From: an uncultured Clostridium sp.
GTDB lineage: Bacteria; Bacillota; Clostridia; TANB77; CAG-508
Direction: 5' to 3'
DNA: 51,919 bases
Assembly: GCA_945949485.1 (NCBI GenBank)
Contig: CAMFER010000005.1
Location: forward strand, 1-51,919
Numbering within the stretch: position 1 is the stretch's first letter; every line of letters begins with the position of its first letter. The notes below the pieces were generated by a model. It saw only the letters and a list, made by a program, of their open reading frames with translations, did no database searches and was not told the origin of the DNA. A program made the position numbers and the translations under genes. This document shows, one piece after another, positions 8,221 through 16,795 of the stretch.

Positions 8221-9312
8221 ATGAAATTAGGTATAGTAGGACTCCCAAATGTAGGAAAAAGTACATTATTTAATAGTATTACAAAAGCAGGAGCAGAATG
8301 TGCAAATTATCCATTTTGTACAATAGAGCCAAATGTAGGTGTAGTTCCTGTTCCAGATGAGAGATTAGATAATTTAGCTAAAATGTATAATCCACAAAAA
8401 GTTACTCATGCAGTAATTGAATTTGTTGATATAGCAGGATTGGTAAAAGGCGCAAGCAAGGGAGAAGGATTAGGAAATAAATTTTTATCACATATACGTG
8501 AAACTGATGCAATAGTGGAGGTTGTTAGATGCTTTGAGAATAGCAATATTGTTCACGTTGATGGAAGTATTGATCCAATTAGAGATATTGAGACTATTAA
8601 TTTAGAATTAATTTTTTCAGATATAGAAACAGTAAATAAAAGACTAGACAAGGCTAAGAAAAATTTAAAAGCTGATAAAAAGTATCAAGAAGAAATCGAT
8701 TTGCTAGAAAAGATTAAAGAGACTTTGGAAAAAGGAATTTCAGCTAGAGCTTTAGAGTTTAATGATGATGAAAAGATTTTAGTAAAAGATATGTTTTTAC
8801 TTACAACAAAACCAATTTTATATATTGCGAATGTTTCAGAAGAACAGCTAGAAAATGCTCAAAATGATGAAATGGTTTTAAGGGTAAAAGAATATGCAAA
8901 AAAAGAAAATGCAGAGGTAATTCCATTATGTGTAAAAATTGAAGAAGAATTATCTGGTTTAGAAGATGAAGATAAAAAAGAAATGCTAGAAGCTATGGGA
9001 TTAGATGAATCTGGATTAGATAAAGTTATAAAGAAGAGTTATGATTTGCTAGGACTTATGTCTTTCTTAACAGCAGGAGAACCAGAAGTAAGAGCATGGA
9101 CTATAAAAAAAGGTACAAAAGCTCCTCAAGCTGCCGGGAAAATACATTCAGATATTGAAAGAGGTTTTATAAAAGCTGAAGTGGTTTCATATGATGATTT
9201 AATGAGAGAAGGAAGTATGCTTCAAGCAAGAGAAAAAGGACTAGTACGACAAGAGGGAAAAGAGTATATTATGCAAGATGGAGATATAGTATTGTTTAAG
9301 TTTAACGTTTAA
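8221..9312 (+). CDS. ychF: YchF/OLA1 family redox-regulated ATPase
   Basis: The 363-residue protein opens with MKLGIVGLPNVGKSTLFNSI (P-loop G1 motif) and has NYPFCTIEPNVG, DIAGLVKGASKGEGLGNKFL (G3) and the ANVSEE segment in place of the canonical G4 NKxD, a change that gives YchF its ATP preference. The C-terminal TGS-like domain ends REKGLVRQEGKEYIMQDGDIVLFKFNV, typical of the family. YchF binds ribosomes and is linked to stress and translation quality control. It lies 28 nt after thrS and has its own AAGAAAGGA ribosome binding site. Confidence 0.96.
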   Translation: MKLGIVGLPNVGKSTLFNSITKAGAECANYPFCTIEPNVGVVPVPDERLDNLAKMYNPQKVTHAVIEFVDIAGLVKGASKGEGLGNKFLSHIRETDAIVEVVRCFENSNIVHVDGSIDPIRDIETINLELIFSDIETVNKRLDKAKKNLKADKKYQEEIDLLEKIKETLEKGISARALEFNDDEKILVKDMFLLTTKPILYIANVSEEQLENAQNDEMVLRVKEYAKKENAEVIPLCVKIEEELSGLEDEDKKEMLEAMGLDESGLDKVIKKSYDLLGLMSFLTAGEPEVRAWTIKKGTKAPQAAGKIHSDIERGFIKAEVVSYDDLMREGSMLQAREKGLVRQEGKEYIMQDGDIVLFKFNV

Positions 9313-9446
9313 AAAACTTGTAATATAAATGTAATAAAAATGTCATAAAAAAACGAAAAAAATATATTGACTTATATAAATTTTAAGTATAAAATAATAA
9401 ATGAATACAAAAGATATATGTATTTGGTGTATATTTTGCAAATTAC

Positions 9447-9475
9447 TTGAGTTATATCTAAAAAAATGGTATAAT
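9447..9475 (+). promoter_or_regulatory. Promoter of the LPXTG protein gene
   Basis: TTGAGT (9447-9452) and TATAAT (9470-9475) are separated by 17 nt. A second, weaker pair, TTGACT (9367-9372) and TAAAAT (9390-9395), also has a 17-nt spacer about 80 nt upstream. Confidence 0.7.
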
Positions 9476-9530
9476 TAGTTGTAATTGTAAGAATACTAAT
9501 AAAAATATATGTAAGGTGAGGAGAATGAAT

Positions 9531-9887
9531 ATGAGAAAAACAAATTTAATTAAAATGATTTCAATCTTATTAGTAAGTGCAATGGTTATATTATTTGCTA
9601 GTAACGTATATGCTGCTAATGACGTTTATGATGATTTAACATTATTAAACAATACAAATAGTGGTTCAACAAATACAAATGTTACAAATAATACAGCAAC
9701 AAATTTAACAACAAATAATACAACAAACAACACTACAAATAAAACAAATAATTCAAGTGTATACACAAACACTAATTTACCAAAAACAGGTTTAACTGAT
9801 TCTATTCCAGTAGCAGCTTTAATAGTTATTCTTGGAATTTCAGCAGTATATGCTTATAAAAAAGTAAAAGATTATAGAAATATATAA
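9531..9887 (+). CDS. Small Asn/Thr-rich LPXTG surface protein
   Basis: From the ATG at 9531 (ribosome binding site AGGTGAGG at 9514) the product is 118 residues. It has a signal peptide (MRKTNLIKMISILLVSAM, cleavage after VYA-AN), a short acidic piece, then a linker of about 45 residues almost entirely Asn and Thr. It ends with the sorting signal: LPKTG, a hydrophobic helix (VAALIVILGISAVYAY) and a Lys/Arg tail (KKVKDYR). Such proteins are covalently attached to peptidoglycan or each other by sortase. A sortase gene converges on it at 9946, so the two are a likely enzyme and substrate pair. There is almost no folded domain between signal and anchor, so function is unknown. Confidence 0.82.
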   Translation: MRKTNLIKMISILLVSAMVILFASNVYAANDVYDDLTLLNNTNSGSTNTNVTNNTATNLTTNNTTNNTTNKTNNSSVYTNTNLPKTGLTDSIPVAALIVILGISAVYAYKKVKDYRNI

Positions 9888-9910
9888 TAAATTTGTTGTT
9901 TTATAATATA

Positions 9911-9952
9911 AAATAAAAGCTATTAACATATTCTAGTTGATAGCTTTATTTT
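9911..9952. terminator. Bidirectional terminator between the LPXTG and sortase genes
   Basis: AATAAAAGCTAT and ATAGCTTTATT form the stem, with A- and T-rich flanks suited to termination in both directions. It slightly overlaps the 3' end of the sortase gene. Confidence 0.6.
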
Positions 9953-10581
9953 TGTTTTGCTTTAATTATTATTCTATTTTTGTTTAAATTATTACAACTC
10001 ACTAATGTTAATTCTTTTGAATTTCTATCATAATTATAAATAGGGGACAAGTCATTTTCGTTGACTTCGTATTTGTTAGTTACATAATAAATAAATTTTA
10101 TATTCATATAATATATACATATTTCATCATTTGCATCTAATTTATCTATATTACTAAAAAATATAGAATTATTATAATTATGTCCGGCTATGCAAATATT
10201 TCCATTATATAAAGGATTTGAGCCATAAAATTTGCATGGGGATATTTTTAGTTGTTCATCAGAAAGTGTAGAATATATTGTATATTTGATATTTATTTTT
10301 GGAATTTTAATTATTCCAAATATTTCAGTGGAGTTTTGGCTATCTGTATTATTATTTAAATTGGTAGTTAAATTAGTATAAGAATATAGATTAGAAATAT
10401 TATAATTTTCTAACAATTTGTCAGATAATTTTTGATTATTAATTAAATTATTTATATTAAATACAATTAATACAATTAAAATAAGCAACAATAACAGAGA
10501 AAAAGTAAAAAGAATTTTAAAAATGTTTTTATTATTATTTTTATTATTTTTTTTAAAATTAACTTCAAGTATTTGATTCAT
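9946..10581 (-). CDS. Sortase (class D-like)
   Basis: The 211-residue protein has a Lys/Asn-rich cytoplasmic tail, one membrane helix (about residues 23-45) and an extracellular sortase domain. The catalytic triad is visible: His in IAGHNYNN, Cys in TLVSCNN, Arg in KNRIIIKAK at the C-terminus. KIPKINIKYTIY is the usual entry to the sortase barrel. Sortases cleave LPXTG between Thr and Gly and transfer the protein to cell wall cross-bridges. The neighbouring convergent gene encodes an LPKTG protein. Class D is a best guess from length and layout. The C-terminus ends right after the catalytic Arg strand, as expected. Confidence 0.85.
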   Translation of the reverse strand: MNQILEVNFKKNNKNNNKNIFKILFTFSLLLLLILIVLIVFNINNLINNQKLSDKLLENYNISNLYSYTNLTTNLNNNTDSQNSTEIFGIIKIPKINIKYTIYSTLSDEQLKISPCKFYGSNPLYNGNICIAGHNYNNSIFFSNIDKLDANDEICIYYMNIKFIYYVTNKYEVNENDLSPIYNYDRNSKELTLVSCNNLNKNRIIIKAKQK

Positions 10582-10667
10582 TTATATTTCTCCATTCAAT
10601 AAAATATATAGTTATTTTGTACAAAAAAGTAAATAATATTATTAATCGACTTGTAAAAAAATAAAAG

Positions 10668-10692
10668 TTTTGTTAAGATTGTTTTAACAAAA
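10668..10692. promoter_or_regulatory. Operator-like palindrome upstream of the MFS gene
   Basis: TTTTGTTAA (10668-10676) and TTAACAAAA (10684-10692) are perfect 9-bp inverted arms with a 7-nt spacer. They end about 16 nt before the start codon and just before the AAAAGGGG ribosome binding site. This is typical of a repressor operator, or of a hairpin in the mRNA leader. No regulator gene is adjacent. Confidence 0.45.
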
Positions 10693-10708
10693 GAAAAGGG
10701 GTAAAAAT

Positions 10709-12010
10709 ATGTCTAATAAAAAAGCACAAGCAGTAAGGCAAAAAAAGAAAAATGTTAGGATTTTTCCAATATATAAAACAGTATCATGGGATTTATTATT
10801 TTATTTTCCTATTATATTCTTATTTCTTACACAAGTGAAAGGCTTTTCGGCAGCACAAGTACTATTTGCTGATGCTTTTTATACATTGTCAAATACATTT
10901 TGGCAATTGCCTATTACTAGAGTTGTAGACAAGTTAGGAAAGAAGAGAAGTTTAATTATTGGAAATATATTATATTCTTTAAGTATTTTGGCAATGATAT
11001 TTTTAAATCAATACTATGAACTTTTATTAATTCAATTTATATATGCTCTGGGATATTCGATAAAAGGAATATGTGAAACAAATATTTTATATGACTCATT
11101 ACCAATAGGTAAGAAACGAGGGAGAGTTTTTTCTAAGATAGATAGCAAATCAACTTCATATTTTTATTTGTTTGATGCAGTTTCTTCAGTTGTAGCTGGT
11201 ATAACTTTTGTAATAAATGGATATATACCGATGATATTATGTTTTTCTTGTTGCATTATATCTACCGTAATTTCTTTTAAGTTTAGAAATACAACTATAG
11301 TAGAAGAGAAAGTAGAGACATCAACTTTTAAAGAATATAAAGAACAAATAAAAGAAGCATTTAAGTTTTCACTAAAATCAAAGAGAATGAGGTCATTGAT
11401 TTTATTTAATGCAATAATAATGGGAATTATATTAGGAATAGTAAATTTAAGAAGTAGTATGTTAAGTGAAATGAAGGTTCCAGAACAATATTTTGGGTTT
11501 ATATTTGCAGCATTACAATTTGGAGCTGCTTTAACTTCTAGTAAGGCAGAAATTATACAAAAGAAAATGAAAAATAAGACATTGGCATTTTTGTCATTAC
11601 CATTAACTTTATCTTGTATTTTTATAGGATTTATTGGAGGAGATCCTTTATCAAAATCATCTTTAATTTTAATATTTTTACTATATTTGATACAATATGG
11701 AATAAAAGGACCTTATCAAGCTCTAATGACAAGATATTTGAATAATTTTACAAATAGAAAGATAAGACCAAAAATAACAGCATTTAAGAATTTAACATCA
11801 AATTTATGTAGCGCTTTAATAACATTTTTATGCTCACTATTACTTACAATTACAACAACAGCTAATACATTTATAATTATTGGATGTATAACAACAGTAG
11901 CTATTGTTTTACTATTAGATTATATGAGAGATAAAGTAGGATTAAAACCTGAAAAATACACTAAGGAAGATATGAAGTATAGTTTGACTAAAACAACAAA
12001 ACAATTATAG
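10709..12010 (+). CDS. Major facilitator superfamily transporter
   Basis: The 433-residue protein has about 12 hydrophobic segments. The MFS motif A-like loop after the second helix is RVVDKLGKKRSLIIGN (about residues 70-85), and the central cytoplasmic loop (about 195-225) is charged. A basic N-terminal tail (KKAQAVRQKKKNVR) precedes the first helix. Substrate cannot be deduced; proteins of this kind in Clostridia are usually drug or sugar exporters. The gene has its own leader with a perfect palindrome and appears monocistronic, ending at a bidirectional terminator. Confidence 0.82.
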   Translation: MSNKKAQAVRQKKKNVRIFPIYKTVSWDLLFYFPIIFLFLTQVKGFSAAQVLFADAFYTLSNTFWQLPITRVVDKLGKKRSLIIGNILYSLSILAMIFLNQYYELLLIQFIYALGYSIKGICETNILYDSLPIGKKRGRVFSKIDSKSTSYFYLFDAVSSVVAGITFVINGYIPMILCFSCCIISTVISFKFRNTTIVEEKVETSTFKEYKEQIKEAFKFSLKSKRMRSLILFNAIIMGIILGIVNLRSSMLSEMKVPEQYFGFIFAALQFGAALTSSKAEIIQKKMKNKTLAFLSLPLTLSCIFIGFIGGDPLSKSSLILIFLLYLIQYGIKGPYQALMTRYLNNFTNRKIRPKITAFKNLTSNLCSALITFLCSLLLTITTTANTFIIIGCITTVAIVLLLDYMRDKVGLKPEKYTKEDMKYSLTKTTKQL

Positions 12011-12020
12011 AAAGAAAAAT

Positions 12021-12048
12021 AAAATGTAAGTAAAAATTCTTACATTTT
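12021..12048. terminator. Bidirectional terminator
   Basis: AAAATGTAAG and CTTACATTTT form a perfect 10-bp stem with an 8-nt loop, flanked by A and T runs. It separates the MFS gene from the convergent minus-strand gene. Confidence 0.85.
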
Positions 12049-12052
12049 ATTT

Positions 12053-12823
12053 TTATATTTTAGGAGTGATTTCAAATTTTATTTCGAAACAAGGAAAATA
12101 TGAAGTTTCATTTGAATCAAGACAATCTAAGTATATATCTAATTCATCTAAATTTCTACAAGCAGAGATTATGACAGGATTTAATTCGTATTTGAACATT
12201 AATTCAAATGCTAAATCTAAAGCTTTAGAAATACTTCCATTATCTTTTTTTCTAATTAAATAAAAAGCTTCTCTAAATCTTGAAAGTACAGAATTCTTGT
12301 AATTAGACAAAGAAATAGTATATATATTATTTATTACATCTTGTATAGTAGAAAATTTTTCTCTATTTTTATTAAAAATATTTTTTACATCCTCATAAAA
12401 GAAAGGCAAATATGCTTTTTGGTCTTTTTCTGAAATTATTAAAATATTATTATCTTGAGGATGTTGTTGAATATTTATTCTAGAGATTGAATCTGAAGTT
12501 ATATTTTTTTCAAAATTTAAAATTGTATTAAAAAGATTTTCTTCCTTTTTATTATATTCAATTAGATTAGCTTTAATTTCATTTATATTATTTTCTAAAT
12601 CAGAATTATATAAATTGATAATTATATCAAGCTCGTTTTTTAAATCTTGAGCAGATGTAATTATCAAATCTATATCTGGAATTACTTCAGAAATTTTATC
12701 TTTTTTTATAATATATAAATCTATTATCTTATTTAATTTATTCTCTTCATATTTTATTGTTTCTAATAAGTTGTTTTTTATAAAATTATCTAAAACTTCA
12801 AAATCGTAAAAAAACATAATCAA
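12053..12823 (-). CDS. Unknown 256-residue helical protein
   Basis: I do not recognise this protein. Residues 1-110 are predicted helical and coiled-coil-like, rich in Ile, Asn, Lys and Glu (ENNINEIKANLIEYNKKEEN). The second half has a more conserved look: KAYLPFFYEDVKNIF, SVLSRFREAFYLIRKK, SKALDLAFELMFKYELNPVIISACRN. There is no signal peptide and no membrane segment. Codon use resembles its neighbours. A ribosome binding site (AAGGAAGATTG on the minus strand) precedes the start. It faces the MFS gene and shares a terminator with it. Nothing supports a function. Confidence 0.75.
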   Translation of the reverse strand: MIMFFYDFEVLDNFIKNNLLETIKYEENKLNKIIDLYIIKKDKISEVIPDIDLIITSAQDLKNELDIIINLYNSDLENNINEIKANLIEYNKKEENLFNTILNFEKNITSDSISRINIQQHPQDNNILIISEKDQKAYLPFFYEDVKNIFNKNREKFSTIQDVINNIYTISLSNYKNSVLSRFREAFYLIRKKDNGSISKALDLAFELMFKYELNPVIISACRNLDELDIYLDCLDSNETSYFPCFEIKFEITPKI

Positions 12824-12966
12824 TCTTCCTTCTTTTATAATTATTATAATTATATATATAAAATTTTAGAAAGTAAATAAAATATATATTACATTTTCAT
12901 TACACTAATTGAATAAGGAAAAAACATATGATAAAATGTATTTGAAAATTAAATAGAGGATAGAAA

Positions 12967-13554
12967 ATGTATAAGGTTAGTACAACAGAAAAAGAAAGCT
13001 TTAGATTTAAGATATTTTTAAAAATTATATATGTATTAATATATGTAATTATAATTCCAATCTTGATATATAATTTTACGTTAATTATCAAGTCATTTAT
13101 ATTTAAAGATGAAATACCAGATTTTTTAGGATACAAAAATTTTGTAATTATATCTGAAAGTATGGAGCCAACAATTAATGTGGATGATAGTATTTTTGTA
13201 AAAGAGGTAGCAGAAGAAGATTTAAAAGTAAACGATATAATTTCATATAATATAAATGGTGAGACAATAACTCATAGGATAGTAAAAATCCAAAATGAAG
13301 ATGGAGAAAAAGTATATATTACAAAAGGTGATAATAATATGGCAGAAGATAAGTGGAAGGTTACATATAAGGATATAGAAGGAAAATACATATTCAAAAT
13401 TAATGGTTTCGGTAAATTTATGGAAATGTTAAAAAGCAAAGTATTTTTAGGAATATTGATCATATTAATAATTTTAAGTATTGTATATAATAATAATTTA
13501 TCAAAAAAGAAACTTATTAGAAAAGAAAAAAGATTAAAATATGAAAGGAAATAG
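12967..13554 (+). CDS. Signal peptidase I, ER/SipW type
   Basis: The 195-residue protein has an N-terminal membrane helix (about 20-45), the catalytic Ser in IISESMEPTI (about residue 62), then ITHRIVKI with His in place of the bacterial general-base Lys, then TKGDNNMAED, and a second membrane helix near the C-terminus (about 158-176) before a basic tail. The Ser-His dyad and C-terminal anchor mark the ER-type (S26B) branch, exemplified by SipW, which often processes a small set of secreted or matrix proteins. It starts a tight plus-strand cluster with the HAD and metallo-hydrolase genes. A dedicated substrate is not evident here. Confidence 0.9.
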   Translation: MYKVSTTEKESFRFKIFLKIIYVLIYVIIIPILIYNFTLIIKSFIFKDEIPDFLGYKNFVIISESMEPTINVDDSIFVKEVAEEDLKVNDIISYNINGETITHRIVKIQNEDGEKVYITKGDNNMAEDKWKVTYKDIEGKYIFKINGFGKFMEMLKSKVFLGILIILIILSIVYNNNLSKKKLIRKEKRLKYERK

Positions 13555-13568
13555 AAAGGTAAAAAGTT

Positions 13569-14387
13569 ATGTATAAAATAGTATTTATAGATATAGACGG
13601 AACTTTGAAAAATGAAAAAAGAGAAACTACCAAGAGGACTAAAAATGCTATTTTAAAATGCACACAAAAAGGAATTTTAATAGTTATATGTTCAGGAAGA
13701 CCTAAACATAGCGTTGAAGAAATTTCAAAAGATGCAAATGCTAGTAAATATATAATAGCTTCAAATGGAGCTCAAATATATGATTATGATGAGAATAAAA
13801 CTATATTTTTAAATCCAATGAAAAAAGAAGCGTGCAAAAAGATTTATGATATAGCAATAGCTAATGATTGTAAGTTCATTATGAATTTAGAAGATCATCG
13901 AGTAATTACAAGAAAAGATTTTGCATCTAATCCTGCAGATATTCTATTAGATGCACCTATTGAAGAATTTATAGATAAGAATAAAATAATGCAGTGCTTA
14001 ATACAAGATCCAAGTTTTGAAAAAATTAAAAGTTTAAAAGAAGAAGTAGAGAAAATAGAAGAGGGGGAAATAAAAAATCAATCAAAGTGTTTAACAAACC
14101 CCAATATTCCTCCAAGAGAGACGACATATTATGATATAGCAGATATAAAAACATCAAAAGGATTAGGAGTTGAAAAGCTTTGCAAATTTCTTAATATAGA
14201 TTTAAAAGAAACTATAGCAATAGGTGATGATTTTAACGATATTCCTATGTTTGAAAAAGTTGGATTATCTGTTGTAATGGGAAATGCAAATGATACTGTT
14301 AAAAGATATGCTAAAATTGCAACTGAAGATAATGACAATGATGGTGTTGCAATTTTTCTAGAAGATTTATTAAATGGAAAATATTAA
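13569..14387 (+). CDS. Cof-type HAD-IIB phosphatase
   Basis: The 272-residue protein starts with IVFIDIDGTLKN, the HAD motif I (DxDGT), has the Ser/Gly motif II region VICSGRPKHSVEE, the IIB cap in the middle, and motif IV GDDFNDIPMFEKVGLSVVMGNA near residues 218-239. Cof-type HADs dephosphorylate small phosphorylated metabolites such as sugar phosphates and flavin or pyridoxal derivatives in the cytoplasm. It lies 14 nt after the signal peptidase gene and 17 nt before the metallo-hydrolase gene, so the three probably form one transcript. The substrate is unknown. Confidence 0.92.
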   Translation: MYKIVFIDIDGTLKNEKRETTKRTKNAILKCTQKGILIVICSGRPKHSVEEISKDANASKYIIASNGAQIYDYDENKTIFLNPMKKEACKKIYDIAIANDCKFIMNLEDHRVITRKDFASNPADILLDAPIEEFIDKNKIMQCLIQDPSFEKIKSLKEEVEKIEEGEIKNQSKCLTNPNIPPRETTYYDIADIKTSKGLGVEKLCKFLNIDLKETIAIGDDFNDIPMFEKVGLSVVMGNANDTVKRYAKIATEDNDNDGVAIFLEDLLNGKY

Positions 14388-14404
14388 AAAGAAGAGATGA
14401 TAAT

Positions 14405-15037
14405 ATGAAAGATGATATTGAAGTTTTATGTCATAGTTCAATAAAAATAACAGATGAAAATATAATTTATTTTGACCCTTTTCACATAAAAAAAGATTAT
14501 AAAGATGCTGATATTATATTTATTACACATAATCATTATGACCATTTTTCTAAGGATGATATAGAGAAAGTTAGAAAAGAAAATACTAAAATAGTAATAC
14601 CAAAAAGCATGCATAAAGAAGCGTTAGAAATAGATTTTAAAGAAGAAAACATAGTAGAGGTAGAACCAAATTGCGAATATATGGGAGATGAAATGAAATT
14701 TGAAACAATACCAGCATATAATATTGATAAGCAATTTCATCCAAAGGAAAATAATTGGGTTGGATATATTATATATATAAATGATATATCTTACTATATT
14801 GCTGGTGATACAGATATAACTGAAGAAAACTTAAAAGTTGTATGTGATATTGCATTAGTTCCTGTTGGTGGAACATATACCATGGATTACAAAGAGGCAG
14901 CTGATTTGGTAAATAGGATACATCCAAAGCTGGCAATACCAACACATTATGGAGATATCGTTGGTAATAAAGAAGATGGAGAAAGTTTTAAAAAGCTATT
15001 AAACAATGATATTGAATGTAAAATTTTAATAAAATAA
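14405..15037 (+). CDS. Metallo-beta-lactamase fold hydrolase (UPF0173-like)
   Basis: This 210-residue protein has the metal-binding motif THNHYDHFS (HxHxDH) near residue 41, then YYIAGDTDIT supplying the next metal ligand Asp, and IPTHYGDIVGN with a C-terminal His. Its small size and the start (IEVLCHSSIKI) resemble the UlaG/UPF0173 branch of MBL-fold hydrolases. The exact reaction is unknown. It sits in a close cluster with a HAD phosphatase upstream (17 nt) and a flavin reductase-like gene downstream (24 nt). Confidence 0.88.
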   Translation: MKDDIEVLCHSSIKITDENIIYFDPFHIKKDYKDADIIFITHNHYDHFSKDDIEKVRKENTKIVIPKSMHKEALEIDFKEENIVEVEPNCEYMGDEMKFETIPAYNIDKQFHPKENNWVGYIIYINDISYYIAGDTDITEENLKVVCDIALVPVGGTYTMDYKEAADLVNRIHPKLAIPTHYGDIVGNKEDGESFKKLLNNDIECKILIK

Positions 15038-15061
15038 TAATTATAAATGAAGGGATTTATT

Positions 15062-16012
15062 ATGGAAGAAAAACAAAAGAAAATTGAAGAATTAAATGGA
15101 TTTAGAGATTTGAGGATAGTTGATAATTTTTATCAAACTTCAAGCTTTTTTCCAATGCCAACAACAGAGATAGGAACATTGAATGAAGATGGAAAGACGA
15201 ATTTAGGCTCATACTCATTATGCTTCCCATATTATATAGCTGGTAAGGATTATTATGCTATGCTTCTTTGTTATAGAAATAGTTCTAATACAGCAAGAAA
15301 TATATTAAGGACAGGAAAGTGTTCAATTAATTTTATTACTGATAAAAGAAAATATTTTAAAGAAGCTGTTAGACTAGGATATCCAGGAGAGACAACAGAT
15401 GAAAAAATGAAAAACTGCATTTTTACATTAGTAGATGGAAAAAGAGTAAGAGAAAATCCCAATGAAGATTTTCCCAAGATAGTCCAAGAATCTTTTCAAG
15501 TATTTGAATGTACATGGGTAAGACAATTAGATGGAGCGGAAAATGATAAAGTACAAGATGAATATATGCCACCATATCATCAATTTAATGGAATAACTAG
15601 TGAACATGGTGCACACTTTATATTAAAAATTGATAACATTTTAATGAAACCAAAATATTATGATGGAATAATTAATGGGATAAATCCTAGAAGTTTTCCT
15701 TGTGTACCTGTTGATTATGGATATCGTGATAACAAGAATTTCTGGTATACAAGATTTAGAAGACCAATTGCTGAACCAATACCAGAAAGCAAGGAAATAA
15801 GTTTAGATACAGTAAAATATGCAGCTTCTAGAATGGATACAGATGTAAAGTTTACTGATGAAGCATGTGCAAAATTAGTAAAAGTTCCAAGAGTATTTTT
15901 AAATACAGTATTAAAAGGTTGTGTTGCTTGGGCAAAAGAAAATAATGTAACTTTAATTACTGAAAAAGAAATGGAGCAGATTCAAGATAAGAGAAATAAA
16001 GAGAAAAAATAA
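15062..16012 (+). CDS. Flavin reductase-like (flavoredoxin) protein
   Basis: The start is ATG 15062; an upstream in-frame ATG at 15047 precedes the GAAGGGA ribosome binding site and is not used. The 316-residue protein has a flavin reductase-like FMN-binding split barrel: SFFPMPTTEIGTLNEDGKTNLGSYS near residues 28-52, then MLLCYRNSSNTARNILRTGKCSINF. The C-terminal region (from about residue 215) is an extension with a PCP-red-like Cys-containing helical part (KYAASRMDTDVKFTDEACAKLVKVPRVF). It probably binds FMN and takes part in redox chemistry; the partner is unknown. A second, destroyed copy of the same fold lies at 28415. Confidence 0.82.
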   Translation: MEEKQKKIEELNGFRDLRIVDNFYQTSSFFPMPTTEIGTLNEDGKTNLGSYSLCFPYYIAGKDYYAMLLCYRNSSNTARNILRTGKCSINFITDKRKYFKEAVRLGYPGETTDEKMKNCIFTLVDGKRVRENPNEDFPKIVQESFQVFECTWVRQLDGAENDKVQDEYMPPYHQFNGITSEHGAHFILKIDNILMKPKYYDGIINGINPRSFPCVPVDYGYRDNKNFWYTRFRRPIAEPIPESKEISLDTVKYAASRMDTDVKFTDEACAKLVKVPRVFLNTVLKGCVAWAKENNVTLITEKEMEQIQDKRNKEKK

Positions 16013-16110
16013 AATGTTAAAATTCGACTAAATTTGATGTTTATAATATAAACTATATTTACATAATTTCATATTATATATAAAGTAATATGAAAAGGAG
16101 GTAAATAAGT

Positions 16111-16690
16111 TTGAATTTAGAAGAAAAGAAAATAGGATTTGTACTAACAGGTTCGTTTTGCACATTTAAAAAAGTAATACCCAAAATTAAAGTATTAGTA
16201 AAAATGAAAGCAGAAGTAATTCCGGTAATGTCATATAATAGTTATAATTTAGACACTAAATTTGGAAAAGCACAAGATCTTGTAAATGAAATAGAAGATA
16301 TAACTGGTAAAAAGATTATTCATACAATTCAAGATGCAGAGCAAATAGGCCCAAAGAAAATGACAGATATTATGATTATAGCTCCATGTTCTCGGTAATA
16401 CAATGGCAAAACTTGCTTGTGATATTATAGATACGCCAGCTTTGATGGCCGCAAAATCACATTTAAGAAATGGATTTCCACTAGTAATTGCACCATCAAC
16501 AAATAATGGACTTAGTGGAAATGCAGAAAATATTGGAAAGTTACTTAATAGAAAAAATTATTATTTTGTTCCATTTAGGCAAGATAATCCAATAACTAAA
16601 CCTCGTTCTATAGTGTTTGATCCAGAATATATCATTAAAACTATTGAATATGCTCTAGAAGGAGAACAAATAAGTCCAATTTTAATATAA
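16111..16690 (+). CDS. spoVFB: Dipicolinate synthase subunit B, split by +1 frameshift at CGG
   Basis: The first frame, from TTG 16111 behind GGAGG, reads KKIGFVLTGSFCTFKKVIP and ends IMIIAPCSR then stop. The second frame continues GNTMAKLACDIIDTPALMAA and ENIGKLLNRKNYYFVPFRQD. Skipping one C in TCT CGG TAA gives TCT GGT AAT, restoring the flavoprotein motif APCSGNT. The full length is 3n+1 nt, 192 residues after the shift, normal for SpoVFB. With SpoVFA it oxidises dihydrodipicolinate to dipicolinic acid in the mother cell for spore heat resistance. spoVFA is not in the window. Both halves are otherwise intact, which argues against decay. Confidence 0.92.
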
Positions 16691-16795
16691 TATAAATAGT
16701 AAAACATATAAATGGGTAATATAAAAATATATTGCTCATTTATTTTTATTATGATAAAATAGCAATGAGATTTAAATTAATAAGGAGAAGAAAAA

